Made by a program: the position numbers and the translations under genes. Shown here piece by piece: positions 1 through 12,539 of a stretch of DNA of 64,000 nucleotides. The notes under the pieces were generated by a model, which was not told the origin of the DNA, did not search any database, and saw only the letters and a program-made list of their open reading frames with translations. Position 1 is the stretch's first letter; each line of letters opens with the position of its first letter. This DNA is from Pseudocercospora fijiensis CIRAD86 (taxonomy: Eukaryota; Ascomycota; Dothideomycetes; Mycosphaerellales; Mycosphaerellaceae): NCBI RefSeq assembly GCF_000340215.1, contig NW_006921539.1, forward strand, positions 3,617,118-3,681,117, given 5' to 3'.

Positions 1-3000
1 TATTTACCTTAGTATACCTATTCTTAGACGTAGCTTACGACTACGCGGCGGTCAATTACGCCCGCATAGTACGTACTTAGCTTACGAAGTGCCTACGTAG
101 AGCCGTATAGCAATGGTTTATCTACGAGCTAACGAGCAATAACCGCGATACTATCCGCGGAGGAGAGGGCATTAAGCGCTAGTACAAGGCACTAAGGGAC
201 AAGTTTAGCAGATCTATCGTCGAGGCCTAGGACAAGCTATACGCCGAATCCTATATAGTATAGGACGTACGCAACCGTAGAGTACCCTAGCAATTTATTA
301 TAAACTGCATCCGCTACGTACGTAAGGTAGGTCTCGAGATAGACCCTAATAGACTATACGCCCTTCTCTACTAGGCATAGTTACGATTCGAGCCCCGCCT
401 ATAGGATAAGCTCGACAAGCCTTTACTAAGCGATACGATTCACACTTTTATACGAGCCGTTAAAGACAAGTATAAAGTATAGTGCCGCAGATATATACAG
501 TCCGATAGCTACGGCATAGCACGAGGCTATAATAGATACAACGGTAAGTTATAATACCGAAACGCTCGCAATAGCGACTAGTACGCCGATTCTTCGAGCG
601 CGTATCGCGATACTTCTAGTCGCGGTTACGCTAGTAGGTTCGACGATCGGTACGCCGTAGTAGTACGCGGATATCGCGACAATTTAGGTCGCGGTTACGC
701 CGGCGGCAATAAGCGCCCTAGAAATAGTAGCTATACTAATTAAAACTAGTATTAGCGCCGGGATTAAGGAAACGATAGGTAAGCCCTAGCGAGGGAGGGA
801 CGCTAAAAAGAGTACGTTTCTAACCGTAACAATCGGGCAGAGCTACGTAATAATAATCGGGGCTACGACGTACGCGGTAGCAAGAATGCTAATCGTAGAC
901 GACGACAAGATAGGGGTACGCGAAACGACGCACGCGATACCTAGGGTTAGTAGGAACGCGGCCGCTAAGGCAATAAGGCCCCGCGCAACTATTACGCTAA
1001 TAAGTAGGTACCGGAGCCTCTAGTCGAAGAGCCTGTATCTATCCTATAGCCGCGTTTACACTTACGCCTACGATCTAGCTTACGCTACTCGGCGAGGCTA
1101 GTAAGCCCGCACTCCGTACCGGCGTACTTTAACGACTAGGTAGACATCCACTATAGATTAGATAATGTAGATAATAACGCCTCTTTATAGGACTCCGTAT
1201 TAGTGTACTATAGCGAAGTGCCGCTACTATCCCCCTTTTCCCTATACGTCGGTAAGCACCTTCCTCTAGCTATAGAACCCTTTGCTACGATACGGCCTTT
1301 AAAGTTCTTATACTCAAATTGTAGCGCGAAGTTCGATAGCAACAATCTCTTATAGGACTATAGGCGTACTAAGTACGCTACGGAGCTAACGCCTAAGAAG
1401 GATAGCGTAGAGGAGGACGCTAGGCTTATTAAGTCCGCTATATTACTAAAGGTTAAGGGAGGATACGCGTTTCGAAGCTATTATTATCTACGTATAGTCG
1501 TATGCCTATAGAAGGACGGTACGGAATACGCGGTTTGCCTAGACACTAGCGCTACCGTATTACTTATCGACGAAGCCTTCCTACGCTAGACGCGCCTAGA
1601 CATCGAGCGTAAGCGTCTAGTAGCCCTACTTAAGGTTAAAGGCGTAGGATTAACGGATATTACTAAGTACGTAGACCTCGATTTTTAGGTACCGGGAATC
1701 GTTAAGGGCTCTAAGGTTATCGCCTATATGCGGCATAAGGTATACGTCGTTAAGGAGCTTAGCGCTAAGTTCCTTATAGCGATAGACATTATCGGCCTAG
1801 AGGGCATTAAAATTAATATACTATACCGTACCGCGACGATTAATTCTTATAAAAAAGCGAAGATTCCCCTACTAGTAGGCTACAAAGATTACGTTAAGTT
1901 CCGTACGGTTATATACTCTAGCGATAAGAACGTCGTTCTAGTACCGCAGACTATAACCTTAGTGCCTGTCTAGTTTAGAATAGACCTTCTAGCAGATCGA
2001 GACGTAGCATTCTACCCGCAAAACTAGGAGCTTAAGAACAAAGCCCTAACTATCTACGCCGCCGTCGTAGACGCCGTAGTAAATTTCGTATAGGTCCGTA
2101 ACGATACCGATTAGCTACAGACTCTGCTGCGATATACAAAGATAGGGTATATACGCGAGTGCGACTACTATAGCTGCTACTATATAGCGCCCGAAGAGTA
2201 CGCCGTAGCCGGCCTTCCGCTACCGGACCTACCGAACCCTACGAAGGAGAGGTAGCTTTTTAATAGAGTAATAGCGTATAGTACTAAGGAGTAGGTACAA
2301 CGTATCGAGGCTATAGTAAAGAAGCACGAGGACCTGTAGAGGGACAAGGGCACTACGGTAGACATCCCTAAGTCCGATTTCCTAGAGGTTACGCTAAAGC
2401 TAGGCTACGAAAATGACAAAGTCCCTACGGTAGCGTATCCGCTCTGCGGCCCCGACGAAGAGGTCGTAAATAAGACCTTCGACCCTCTATACGTATAAGG
2501 AAAGATATCCTTTACTACTAAGCCTACTTAGTTCGGGTTCCTAGTTTTCGTAGTCTAGAAGACGACTATAGTAGATAGCAAGCTAGTCCGTAAGGGACGT
2601 ACGGTCGTAGATATTAGAGGCCTAAACAAAATTACAGTTAAGGATTCTTACCCGCTCCCTAGATAAGAGGACATTATTAAGGCACTACGCGGCTCGACTT
2701 ATATTATAACGGTAGACGTAGTGTCGTTTTTCTATTAATAGGCAGTAGCCGAGAAGGACCGTAGTAAATTTGCGATTAATAGCTACCGCGGCTAGGAACA
2801 GATATATATAGCTATTATAGGTTTCTCGAACAGCGTACAATATATCTAGCGCTAGCTTAACAAGATACTTAAGCAACACAAATCCTACTGCCGCGCGTAT
2901 ATCGACGATATTGTTATCTACTCCCGCACCTTCGAAGAGTACCTATAGTATCTAAACGCGGTGTTCGAGTGCCTAGTAGGTAAGAACATTAGTATCGCAC

Positions 3001-5637
3001 CGTATAAGTCGTTCCTCGCGTATCTATCTACGAAGCTTTTAGGCTAACGAGTATTAGGACTAGGATATACTACTTATAAGGAAAAGGTCTAGGCTATCCT
3101 AGACTTGAAATTCCCTACGACCCTAAAGGACATCGAATTTTACTTAGGGCTTACTAGATAGCAACGACAGCATATTCTATACTACTCTACGATTACGATG
3201 CTATTCGAGAACCGCAAGAAAGAGCTCTTACGCTTTAGCCTAGCTAATAAGGGCAACAAGCGAAAGCGCTACGTAGCTAGGACCCTAGCCTTCGACGCAG
3301 ACGAGGCACTAGAAACCGAGTACAAGGCCTTTAACATCCTAAGGCAGATGTACCGCGATATTAAGTTCTCCTATTACGCGGACCCTAATCGCCCTATATA
3401 CATCGACCTAGACGCCTATATAGGAGGATTCGCAGCGGTAGTGTACTACGTTAAGGGAGATCTAGAGCCGACTATTAAGAATAGCAAGGCCGCACGCTTC
3501 CCGGCAGATTAGGTACAAGTTATTATATACCTTAGCAAAGCCCTTACGGACGTAGAAAAGCGGTACCTAGCTACCGAGCTTAAGGTTAGCAGACTAGTCT
3601 AGACAGTACGGAAGGTACGAATAATCCTATAGGCGGCACGTAAGCCGGTATATGTGTTTTCCGACTACATTACGGCCCTAGGTATTACTACGGTAGCGAG
3701 CCTAGCGACGACTACGTCTACGGACAAGCTCAACCTCCGTCTAGTGCGGGCTAGTTAGTACCTCTCTTAGTACCCTAAGCTTAAGGTATACTACCGCCTA
3801 GGACGCCTCTATAGAATACCGGACGCCTTAAGCAGGCTCGTAGCGGACCTCGACCGAGCGGCAGATTAGGCATACGATATACTAGATCCCCTAGTATACG
3901 ACGATCCGGCGCCCGCGAATAATGTAATCGACGCGTACTATATATACCTATACGAAAGCGAGGGTGCGATTTGCTTTTACGCTACTATAATCGACGAGCA
4001 CTCCGGCCGAACGTACATCTCTAACGAGCCTATAGTTTTCTACTCCGTACTCGTAGAACTCGCTACCGAATTTAAGGACGACTTAAAGGCAGGATATACT
4101 AAGGACCCCTATTAGTCCGCAATCCTAGCTTAGCTAAACGCCGTAGAAGAACGCCGCCTACGAGCTGCCGCTAAGAGGACCTTAGACGCTAACGACAGCC
4201 CTAATTATAAGGAAGCTAACATTATAGGCGAGGCCGAGTCGAGCCTATTAGGACTTTGTTTTTTCTTACGCGACGACCTTATCTATTTTAAGGACGACAC
4301 CGACGGTAGAGAGAGACTATATATCCCCCGCTCCCTATATAAGGAGGTCTTCTAGATAGCCTACGATTATTATTACTACGTAGGTTATTACCGCACTTAC
4401 GCTCGCTTGTACGCTAGTTTCTATATACGCCGGCTCGGACGCGAGGTCTCTAAGTACATCGCTTATTACTCCGAATACATCCTAAACTAGACGCTCCGCT
4501 ATCCTCTATACGGCGAATTGCAGCCGATTAAATGTTAGCCTATTCTATAGTACGCTGTTACTACGGACTAGGTTTACGGCCTGCTACCCGATAAGGATAG
4601 CTACGATAGTTTCCTTACTAAGACGTGCAAGTACTCTAAGCGCGTTATGCTACGTAAGTGTAAATCAACGTAGACAGCGTAGCAGTACGGCAGCGATTAG
4701 ATCTAAGGATATATCGAAATAGAGCGTAACCTTCCGGCTATTATAATCGGCGACCGGGACCCTATTTAGCTTAGTAACTTTATAAAAGCAGCCTTTAAGA
4801 AGTTAGATACGAGGTTCTTCGCAACGACGGCGTACTACCCTTAGTCGGACGGCTAGTCTAAGCGAACTAATTAGACCGTAGAGATCGCACTACGATTCTT
4901 TACCTCTAATTATTCGGACGCTAATTAGACGGACGCACTTCCGTATATCTAGGCCGAGCTTAACAACGCTAGAAACGCCTCGACTAGAGAGGTACCTAAT
5001 ATTCTAATTCAAGGATTCAAGACTAACTTAGACGCGCTAAACCCCCTTACCGAGCTCCCTACTAAGGACTACTTAGCATTAAGATAGGAGGTACGCGATT
5101 AGGCTACGGACTCTCTTACGTAGGCGGTAGCAATAATAAAGGACCGATACGACTGTAAGCATCGCCCTATTTCCTTTAAGACGGGCTAGAAGGTACTGCT
5201 TAAGCTATATAAGGGATACCGCCTACTAGGGAACCCTAATCGCAAGCTCTCCGTATAGCGTACTAGACTATTTAAGGTGCTACGCCTAGTTAGCAACCTC
5301 GCGTACGAGCTCGATCTCCCCCTAGTAATGCGTATCTACCCGGTAATCTTAGTTTCGCAGCTAGAACTATACCCTAAGGGCCGTAACCTATACGACCGAG
5401 AGATACTAAAGCTAGGCCTAGTAGATAAAGCACCCTTCGATAACGACTACCTGTATTTAAAAGCGCTATATTACGAGATTAAAAAGCTCCTCGGACGTAG
5501 AGTCTCTAGAGGCAAGACGCAGTATCTAGTTAAGTAGCGTAGCTACAGTTACGCGTATAACGTTTAGTACGATGTCGATAACCTCCGCGACTCGGCGGAA
5601 CTTGTCTAGGAATACGATCGCCTCTACCTACAATAAG
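1..5637 (+). mobile_element. Ty3/gypsy chromovirus-type gag-pol, RIP-degraded, 5' end outside window
   Basis: One plus-strand frame is broken only by TAG/TAA codons that derive from Gln or Trp by CpA-to-TpA change. Order seen: an Arg/Gly-rich gag tail (about 1-1100), an aspartic-protease-like segment near 1540 where the expected DTG reads DTS, reverse transcriptase at about 2560-3060 with a YIDDIVIYS catalytic motif near 2897-2923, an RNase H-like stretch (about 3350-3650), an integrase core (about 4520-4980, with GDRDPI and YYP.SDG), and a C-terminal chromodomain-like segment (about 5460-5620, RRVSRGKTQYLVK). The chromodomain places it among fungal chromoviruses, which use it to target chromatin. 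The dense stops mean it is dead. No 5' LTR is visible, so the true start lies upstream. Confidence 0.85.
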
Positions 5638-6099
5638 CGTTACGATAGCAAGCGTTACGTTAGTAGGCGGCACGTTAGCAAGCGCTACAATAGTAGGCAC
5701 CGACAGCGCCGTCCCTAAGCGCGCCGTAGTTAATAGTAGGAGAACTATAGGCTCGGCCTTCTCGGAGGCCTAGCTTGCGTAACTCCTAAAGAACGGCTAC
5801 CTAGAAGGTTAACTAAGTAGTACTACACGCAACAATAGGCATCTCTATCGCGGTACGCTACGTTATAGCATTATTGTCTATAATTGAATCGCACCCTACT
5901 TTACCTTATTTTAAATCGCACCTTACTTTACTTCATTTTTGAAACGCAAATAGTTTACTTTATTGTCTTTCCCCTATTGTTACTCTAATCCGACGGGCCG
6001 TACCGCACATATAAACGGCGTAGCGCAGGCGAGGTAAAGTTTGCGTTATAATAAAGCGGAACGCCCTAGTAACGCCCTAAAAATTTTCAGCTGCTACGC
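5638..6099. other. non-coding spacer between pol and the downstream giant frame
   Basis: No coding frame is evident after the chromodomain. The stretch 5880-6000 keeps more CpA than its surroundings, and a TATA-like ATATAAA lies near 6010. This would suit a promoter or 5' leader for the frame that follows, but that is inference. Confidence 0.4.
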
Positions 6100-9000
6100 A
6101 TATATCAAACTTAATACGACACTAACCTCCCCCTACCCTAGCGAACCTACGACTACGTACGCCCTCTAGTAATATACCGCTACCCCGTCGGCAACCCTAT
6201 TATATCGAGCGACGCCGGTACGCCCGGCGACATTACCGCGATAGTACGCTACCGCCCTTAGAATAACGACTACGGCCCGCCGCCTGTCGCCTTATACGTA
6301 TACCGCTAGGACGAATTGTCCGACCCTAGCTAGACCTAGCTAAAGGAACGCCGCTATAAGTCCCTACTATTCTTTGCCTCCTAAGAGCCTAAATTCGAGC
6401 TATACGACGACTACGCTACTACGCCGATAGAAGAAGCGTAGAGACTTAATTACAGTATCCTAGTAGAGTAGGTGCTAGTACTAGTGTACCGCGAACTAGA
6501 CTAGCCGCTGCGCGACTATGTCGGCGAGTTTATAAGCGCTAAGATCTAGACGCGAATCTATAATACGCCGATCCTACGAGTTCTCCTTCGCGGACGCGCT
6601 ACTAAGATCTACCTAATTACGATCGCCGATTTTTTCCTATATAAGTACGGCTCCTATCGCGCCTTTATTACGCGCATCCGCGCGTAGGACTATATAGAAG
6701 CTACGGACTTCGCCTTACTACTACTCGACCCGGAGCCTAGCGTAACGGACCGCAACTTATTACGACGTATTAAGATTACACTCTAGGAAAATGCGAGCCT
6801 TCGTAGGTACGACAAGGACGACCGCTCCGAGTAGGCCCGTTTCTTTAGCGTACCGGAATTCTGCTAGTTCCTCGACTAGGCGCCCGACGCATCCGACGCT
6901 AGCGACGAAGGCGCAGTCGTTACGCTCCCTAACCCCTAGTACGCGAAGCTTTTCTATAACCTAGACGATATCCCTATATACGTACGGAACTACGACATCT
7001 ATTACGCTATCCGAACGCTATTACGACTTAATATCGGCATAACTAATTACCGGGAGATAGGAGCGCTATATAGCGGAAACTACGTCTAGGTAGCGGCGCT
7101 ACTATTCCGCGTACTAGTAAAGTACGGTTTCTGTTCTAACGCAATTAGCACTCTATACGAGGTACTTAAAGACATGCCTAGATAGGACAACACTAACGTT
7201 AACCTTATCGTAGTCTGCGACTAGATCGCTTAGGTCGCAGGCCGCGACGATATAGAGTAGTACCTAAATCGCGACGACCTGCTAGGTTAGTACCCCTTAG
7301 ACTAGGCACTTACGGCCGAGCGGATGCGTAACTAGCAAACAGCAGCGATACACGTAAAGGCATAAGAAAAGATTCTAGCCGCAGAGCTAGTAGACCCTAT
7401 TACCGGCGAAATAACCGCGCTACTATAATACTCTACGCAGATCGCGTCGACGGTAGACTTTCAAACCGAATGCTAGTACTAGCCCGAGCGTACGCTTATA
7501 GTCGTCTACGACTAAGACACTATCGTATAGAAGCGCAAAACGATTAGAGAGTAGAAGGATTATTATAATACGCTACGTAGCTACTAGGGCGACGAAGGCT
7601 TAAATCTAAACAAGAAGGCCCTACGATATAGGTAAGGCGCCGAGCTAAGCGAGACTATAGCAAATAACAAGCAAGACGCGCTAGGCATAAACGCGGCGTA
7701 AGACAAGTAAGATACTATCGAGCTACAGCCTATAACGTCTAGTACGACGATCCTAATAAAAGACACTAAGAAGTAGGACGTTATAGCGAACACCGAAGCT
7801 AATATACCGCTACCTAAGGGCCGTTACCTTAAGGACTCCCTACGGAAGCACTAGCCGACGCTAATCTAGGCGGTGCTTGCGAATGTTTTCCCGCGAAAGA
7901 TAACGCTCGACGCTATCTATAAGGACGTCTAGACCCTCCTTAGATATACGACAATAGCGCGTTCCGTCGATAAGGAGCTTAGTAGGTAGGCAGAAGACGA
8001 GAACAGTACGGTAATTATAGTAGACGGCGAATAGGTACTTACCTTATATAGCTAAGTAGTATATAAAAAGGCGGTAGGCAAGCTTCCCTAGGCGGATACT
8101 AAGCTATTACGAGATCGCCTATACTAGCTAAAGACTATTAACGAGCGATAACCGCAAAAGGCTACCGAGTAGCTACGACTACTAAAGGACGTCGGTAACG
8201 CAGAGGACGCCGCTACTAACAAGTCGCTAAAGGATATACCTAAGGACGCCGACTATAAGGAGGAGACGGGTCTAGTCGCTATATTATCGACCGTAGTAGG
8301 AGGTAAGGCTCTAGAATAGGATACTAAGATGTAGGACCCTATAGAGGTATAAGAACGCAATAAAGAGCTCTAGGAGGTAGCAATAGAGGCAATTTTAGTC
8401 TACGTAACAGAGCCTATAACGGTAGCATAGCTAACCGAGGCCGTCCCTATCGCGTTCCTAAACATAAAGACCGTACTAGACGCTAAGTTCGCGCAGGAGT
8501 TACTAGAAGCCAACGTCGGTATAAGCCTTACCGAGGTAGGCGACGCGTTTATTCTAACCTTAAAAGGCAGGTTAGGGGCGAGGATTCGCGTAATAGAAAC
8601 TACCTACTTTAATAACGAGTGCAATCTAGGATAGTACGTCGTAGCGAACGACTCTAAGGCAGAAACGCTCGCGTAAACGTACGACGAGGAGACCGAGTAT
8701 AACGATGCCCTAGCCCCTATCGACTATAACTCCCTAGTACGCGAGAACCCTAACGGCGGCGACGACTCTCCGGCATACGTCGACGCTTACTACGACGGTA
8801 ACTCTCTAGTACGCTAAAACGCGGATAATAGCGACGACTTATAGTATAGCGATTAGAACGACGGTAAGCGACCGCAATACCCGATCCTAGACGGCGTCGA
8901 TATAAATAGAGATATTCGAGACGCTGTAAAGGCATTAGGCGCCCGCTAGCGCACCGCCGCCCTCTCCTATATAACGACGGTAAACGCTGTTAAGGTCGCT

Positions 9001-11169
9001 ATAAAGGAGGACAATAACATTATCGAGCGTGTTATAATAATAGACAAGTTAGCCTATATAGGACAAATTACGCTCTAACTAGTATACGAACACCAATTCC
9101 TTAGCTCGGCATACAAGACTACTTACATAAACGAGTACTTTAAAGAATTTATTAGCGACTTTTACCCTACTCCGGTACCTAGTATAGACCTACGTAGTAG
9201 GCTCTAAGCTATATTCGACCGCGTCTAGGGATACTATAGAGGCCCGCTAGTCTTAGAACCGACCCTATTACTCTATACGCTACTATAGACGCGTACGGTA
9301 GCAGAGCACGACGCTAACCCCCTAGCCGCCGACTATAAAAACGAGATATTAGACGAGCCTACCGATTACGCTAAGCCTACCGACGACGCCGATCCTACTA
9401 TCTACGATAAGCCTACTAACGATACCGAGGACAATTAGGACGCTATACAAGCCGATACTAAGGACGCTAACGTTTAGAACCTTATATAAGCCGAGGACTA
9501 CGTCGATAACGCTAGCGACGGATCTGCTATCGATAACGAGATAAATATACCCGAAGGATAAGAGGAGGACGACGACAAGGAGGACGCCTTAATAGACGTA
9601 GAGGAGAACAAGCAGCGCCGTAGAGCGGCTAGAGCAGCTAAGAAGGATAAGAGTAAGGCGGATAAGGACGACGATTAGGAAGACAGAGTAGTAGACAAGA
9701 AGAAGGTACGCCGTAGAGCGGTTAATATAGATAAGGACAAGAACTTCTAGCGCTCTAGCATATAGTATACCGGTATAGAAGACTAGTTAGAGTCGCAGTA
9801 TTAAGCTAATATAGCAGTACTAATATATAATACGCTAGGATTTAAGATAATAGACTATATGCTACCGATAGGCACCCGCTTGTCCGACTTCAAACTCGGA
9901 ATAATATACCGCAAGGTCGACGATACTACTATCGGCTTAAAGGATCTCGGAAAGTAGTATACGTACTCCGTCGAGGTATAGGGATATCCGCGCTCTAAGC
10001 GTAAGCTAATTAGCCCGCCGTACCTATACTATAAGCAGCATCCTAACGGAACATATAAGATTGCCGCTATTGCCTATCGCACTATACTTATAGGCAGCGG
10101 CACCTTCCGCTATAAGGCCCTAGATTAGGTTACCTAGACGTATATTAATAATGTAAGCAACTAGGCGATAATTACGACCGCAATGCTACTAGACATCGAG
10201 GGCGAAACCGAGCTAGTTACCTCTTTACGCTAATAGCAGGCGCGCTAGCGGAAGTACTATAAGGACCTAAACTACGACCTATATAAGAAGTAGCTCTAAA
10301 TCATTTCCCCGTCCTACCTTACCTTTAAGGCCGCTATAGTAGAGTAGCTAACGGAGATCGATATCGAGGCAATCCTAGACTACGCCCTTACGAATATGTA
10401 GGCCTATAATACGACTAACGAAGACGGTATACTAACGGATGTCGCGCTCGACTATTTCCTACGTATAGCATATCTCTAGCTACAATTAGGCCGTATGCCG
10501 AGCGCAGACCGCGATTAGGTTGCTACCCGCAATAAGAAGGGCCTACTACTAAAAGACATTAAGTACGATTACGCTACGGAGGACGCAGATCCGGTAAAGT
10601 TGTGCCGCGGACTAGGGCGTATAGGTATTACGGGACGATACTAGTCGCTTACCGACAAGCAACGCGCCGACCTATACCTCTACCTACCAGACGAGCTCGC
10701 TATAGCTATTAAGTCTAAGACGCTCGTTAGCACCGTAGCTGCTAACGAAGAAGCGCTAGCTACGCCGCAACTATCGGAGAAGCGTAAGACTAAGTCGCGG
10801 TACGGCGCCGCCGACGCCGGTACCCTTACCCTAGCCTCTAAGGGCAAAGGCAAGGCCTTCTTTCTACTAAAAGGCAAGGATAAGAACTAGAAGCGCTAAC
10901 CCTTCGATCGCGCCTTATCTCTACTAGCCTCGGCACCCGCCTCGATGCCTATACCCGAAACGCTAAAGCAAGTCTAGCACGTCGGCGTACGTAAGACATA
11001 AGACAAGAGCAGCGGAACAAAGCGTAAGCGAGCTAGCACTAGTACCGGCGAGACATCTAACTAAAAGAGACGACGCTAATACGCAAACTTTATAACTAGC
11101 TCCGATACTAAGGCTACGCTAAAGTCGGCTACTAAGAAGACGCGCGCTAAACTAGTAGACTTAGACTAA
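6100..11169 (+). pseudogene. giant (~1,690-codon) RIP-mutated ORF lying between gypsy pol and the 3' LTR; product unknown
   Basis: A single plus-strand frame can be followed for about 5.07 kb with interruptions only at TAG/TAA, as expected when Gln and Trp codons are RIP-mutated. An ATA at 6100 may be the former ATG, since RIP turns ATG into ATA. The N-terminal half has mixed hydrophobic and aromatic character. The middle is very acidic (clusters of Asp/Glu around 9340-9600), followed by a basic bipartite stretch (KQRRRAARAAKKDKSK, about 9610-9660). The C-terminus (about 10700-11150) is Lys/Arg/Ser/Thr-rich and probably disordered. I see no signal peptide, membrane segment or known catalytic motif, so it is not recognisably an envelope. 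Its place between pol and a PPT-like GGGGGTAC followed by an LTR-like start suggests it belongs to the retroelement as a third ORF. A separate gene caught between two elements is the alternative. The exact stop is uncertain. Confidence 0.55.
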
Positions 11170-11315
11170 GGAGAGGAGAACATACTAAGAACGCATAATA
11201 CGAACGTATAATACAAATACGAGCGGTAAGGAAAACAAGCAAAAGCGGAAGGAGTATATAAGAAGGGGTTTAGCTAATATAGTACGCTAGCCTTCGTTCT
11301 ATCGGACGGGGGTAC

Positions 11316-11510
11316 TATTACGGCAGGGACGGTACGCTAGCTAAGCCCGGTATATACTTTCCGTAGAACCGTAGATACTTACCCTAATACTATACTATAG
11401 CTAACCTACTAATCGTCCCTCGCGTAATATCTACGCTCTATATCTACTACCTCCGCAATACCCTCGCTCCGCGCGCGCCTTCGTATACCTTCGTATACCT
11501 TCGCAACGCA
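11316..11510 (+). repeat. probable 3' LTR of the giant gypsy element
   Basis: A purine-rich GACGGGGGTAC at about 11305-11315 resembles a polypurine tract and is followed directly by TATTACGGCAGGG, which would read TGTTACGG before RIP (LTRs start with TG). A directly repeated TTCGTATACC lies near 11480-11500. The 3' boundary is a guess because the 5' LTR partner is outside the window. Confidence 0.4.
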
Positions 11511-11563
11511 CTTTTTTCCTTAATTCGACGACTTTTATAATAGCGAGTCTACTTAACTAAGTT

Positions 11564-12353
11564 ACGACGCCTCGTAAGAAGGGACCTAGTGCTTCTACGG
11601 GTCGCAATAAGACCGGAAATAGTAGAACGAGTATAGTATATTAACGTAAGAGGGCTACTACTACTGCCGCTAGCTCCGGTGCTAGAAAGGGCGTCGCGAG
11701 TAAGGCTCCGCGTAAGATAACGGCGGGCAAGGCTCTACGTAAGACGACAACTAGCGCTTCTACTGCTAGTAGTAATCGTACGAAGCGTCGATAGCGCCTA
11801 GGAAGTAAGTCCTATTTATAGCCGGTAGCGTAGCCGGCAGCGTAGCCGGCAGCGTAGCCGGCATTCTTACTATCTTTTTACTAATCCTTCTTTAGCCGTA
11901 GCCCTCCGTAAGATTCGGTAGTATTAGAAGAGTTCTTAGCTCCTAATCCGTAAAGCTCCTTTCTAACGACTTGTTCGCGAAATTGCCTAGGATTATAGAA
12001 CGGACCTTCGCTTCTAAGCCTCCGCGATAGGCGCCCTTTAAGAGGCTATAGAAGCCTACCTAGTTCGTATCTTCGAATGTATGTTTCTCTTCTACCTCTT
12101 TTCGGACTATACTAATACTATTTTAGCGGTCAACCTTATAGCTATCTACGCGAAGCGTATAACGATTATAGACAAGGATTTCAAAGCACTCGATTAGATT
12201 CTAAAAGGCTAGAATGTCTATATTCGAGACGGTGCTAGGTAGGATAGATATTCTAGTAGAAAGGATATTCGTAGTATTATCTGCAAGCTTTTCTATATAC
12301 GAAATGAGCCGCTATTATACGGCGCTATATACCGCGCTCTAAATACTCTCTAA
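11564..12353 (+). pseudogene. divergent histone H3-family gene, RIP-degraded, with two introns
   Basis: Three exons (about 11564-11804, 11896-12078, 12127-12353) join in frame across two ordinary fungal introns: 11805-11895 (GTAAGT...TTTAG) and 12079-12126 (GTATGT...ACTAAT...TTTTAG). Reading TAG/TAA as former Gln, the joined product shows the H3 histone fold in order: GTVALRKIR, LLIRKAPF, RLVREIA, DLRF, then AYLVRIFE, and after intron 2 NLIAIYAKRITI. The tail keeps an H3-like KAPRK..AGKA..RK block but carries an extended Ser/Thr/Lys-rich N-terminus, and the C-terminus extends about 45 codons past the usual H3 end. Loop 1 has no CENP-A-type insertion, so it is closer to H3 than to CENP-A. No ATG is visible. 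The stops make it non-functional. Intron phases that restore the fold make chance very unlikely. Confidence 0.8.
11816..11864. repeat. 12-bp minisatellite inside intron 1 of the H3-like pseudogene
   Basis: Three to four tandem copies of a 12-mer (AGCGTAGCCGGC) fill the middle of the intron. The reverse complement of the same unit (GCCGGCTACGCT) recurs at 12433-12490 and 13305-13330. Confidence 0.7.
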
Positions 12354-12415
12354 GTATATATATATAGTATAGTATACTTTATTAGCCGTACGGAATAGAA
12401 GTCTCCTAAAATCCC

Positions 12416-12490
12416 GTTAGTACTAAGGAGTAAAAAGGCCGGCTACGCTGCCGGCTACGCTACCGGCTACGCTACTAGCTACGCTACTAG
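12416..12490. repeat. GCCGGCTACGCT tandem repeat preceded by a GTACTAAGGA element
   Basis: About four to five degenerate 12-bp units follow TAGTACTAAGGAGTAAAAAG. The same leader plus units recurs at about 13283-13330 in the same orientation, so the two bracket about 800 bases that include a small minus-strand ORF. Confidence 0.6.
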
Positions 12491-12539
12491 GTTTTTCAAA
12501 GAACTAAAAGAAGATAGACATTCCGGTTGATTTGTATTA

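Noticed and set aside
6100..11169. TAG reassigned to Gln or Trp (alternative genetic code)
   Set aside because: Island genes use ordinary Gln and Trp codons and standard stops. The change is confined to repeats and explained by CpA-to-TpA mutation, which also changes His and Cys to Tyr and ATG to ATA.
6100..11169. Envelope gene making the element an endogenous retrovirus
   Set aside because: The frame has the right position but no signal peptide or membrane segment, and it is highly charged.
11564..12353. CENP-A (centromeric H3)
   Set aside because: Loop 1 lacks the extra residues of CENP-A, and the tail keeps an H3-like KAPRK block. H3-family is the safer call.
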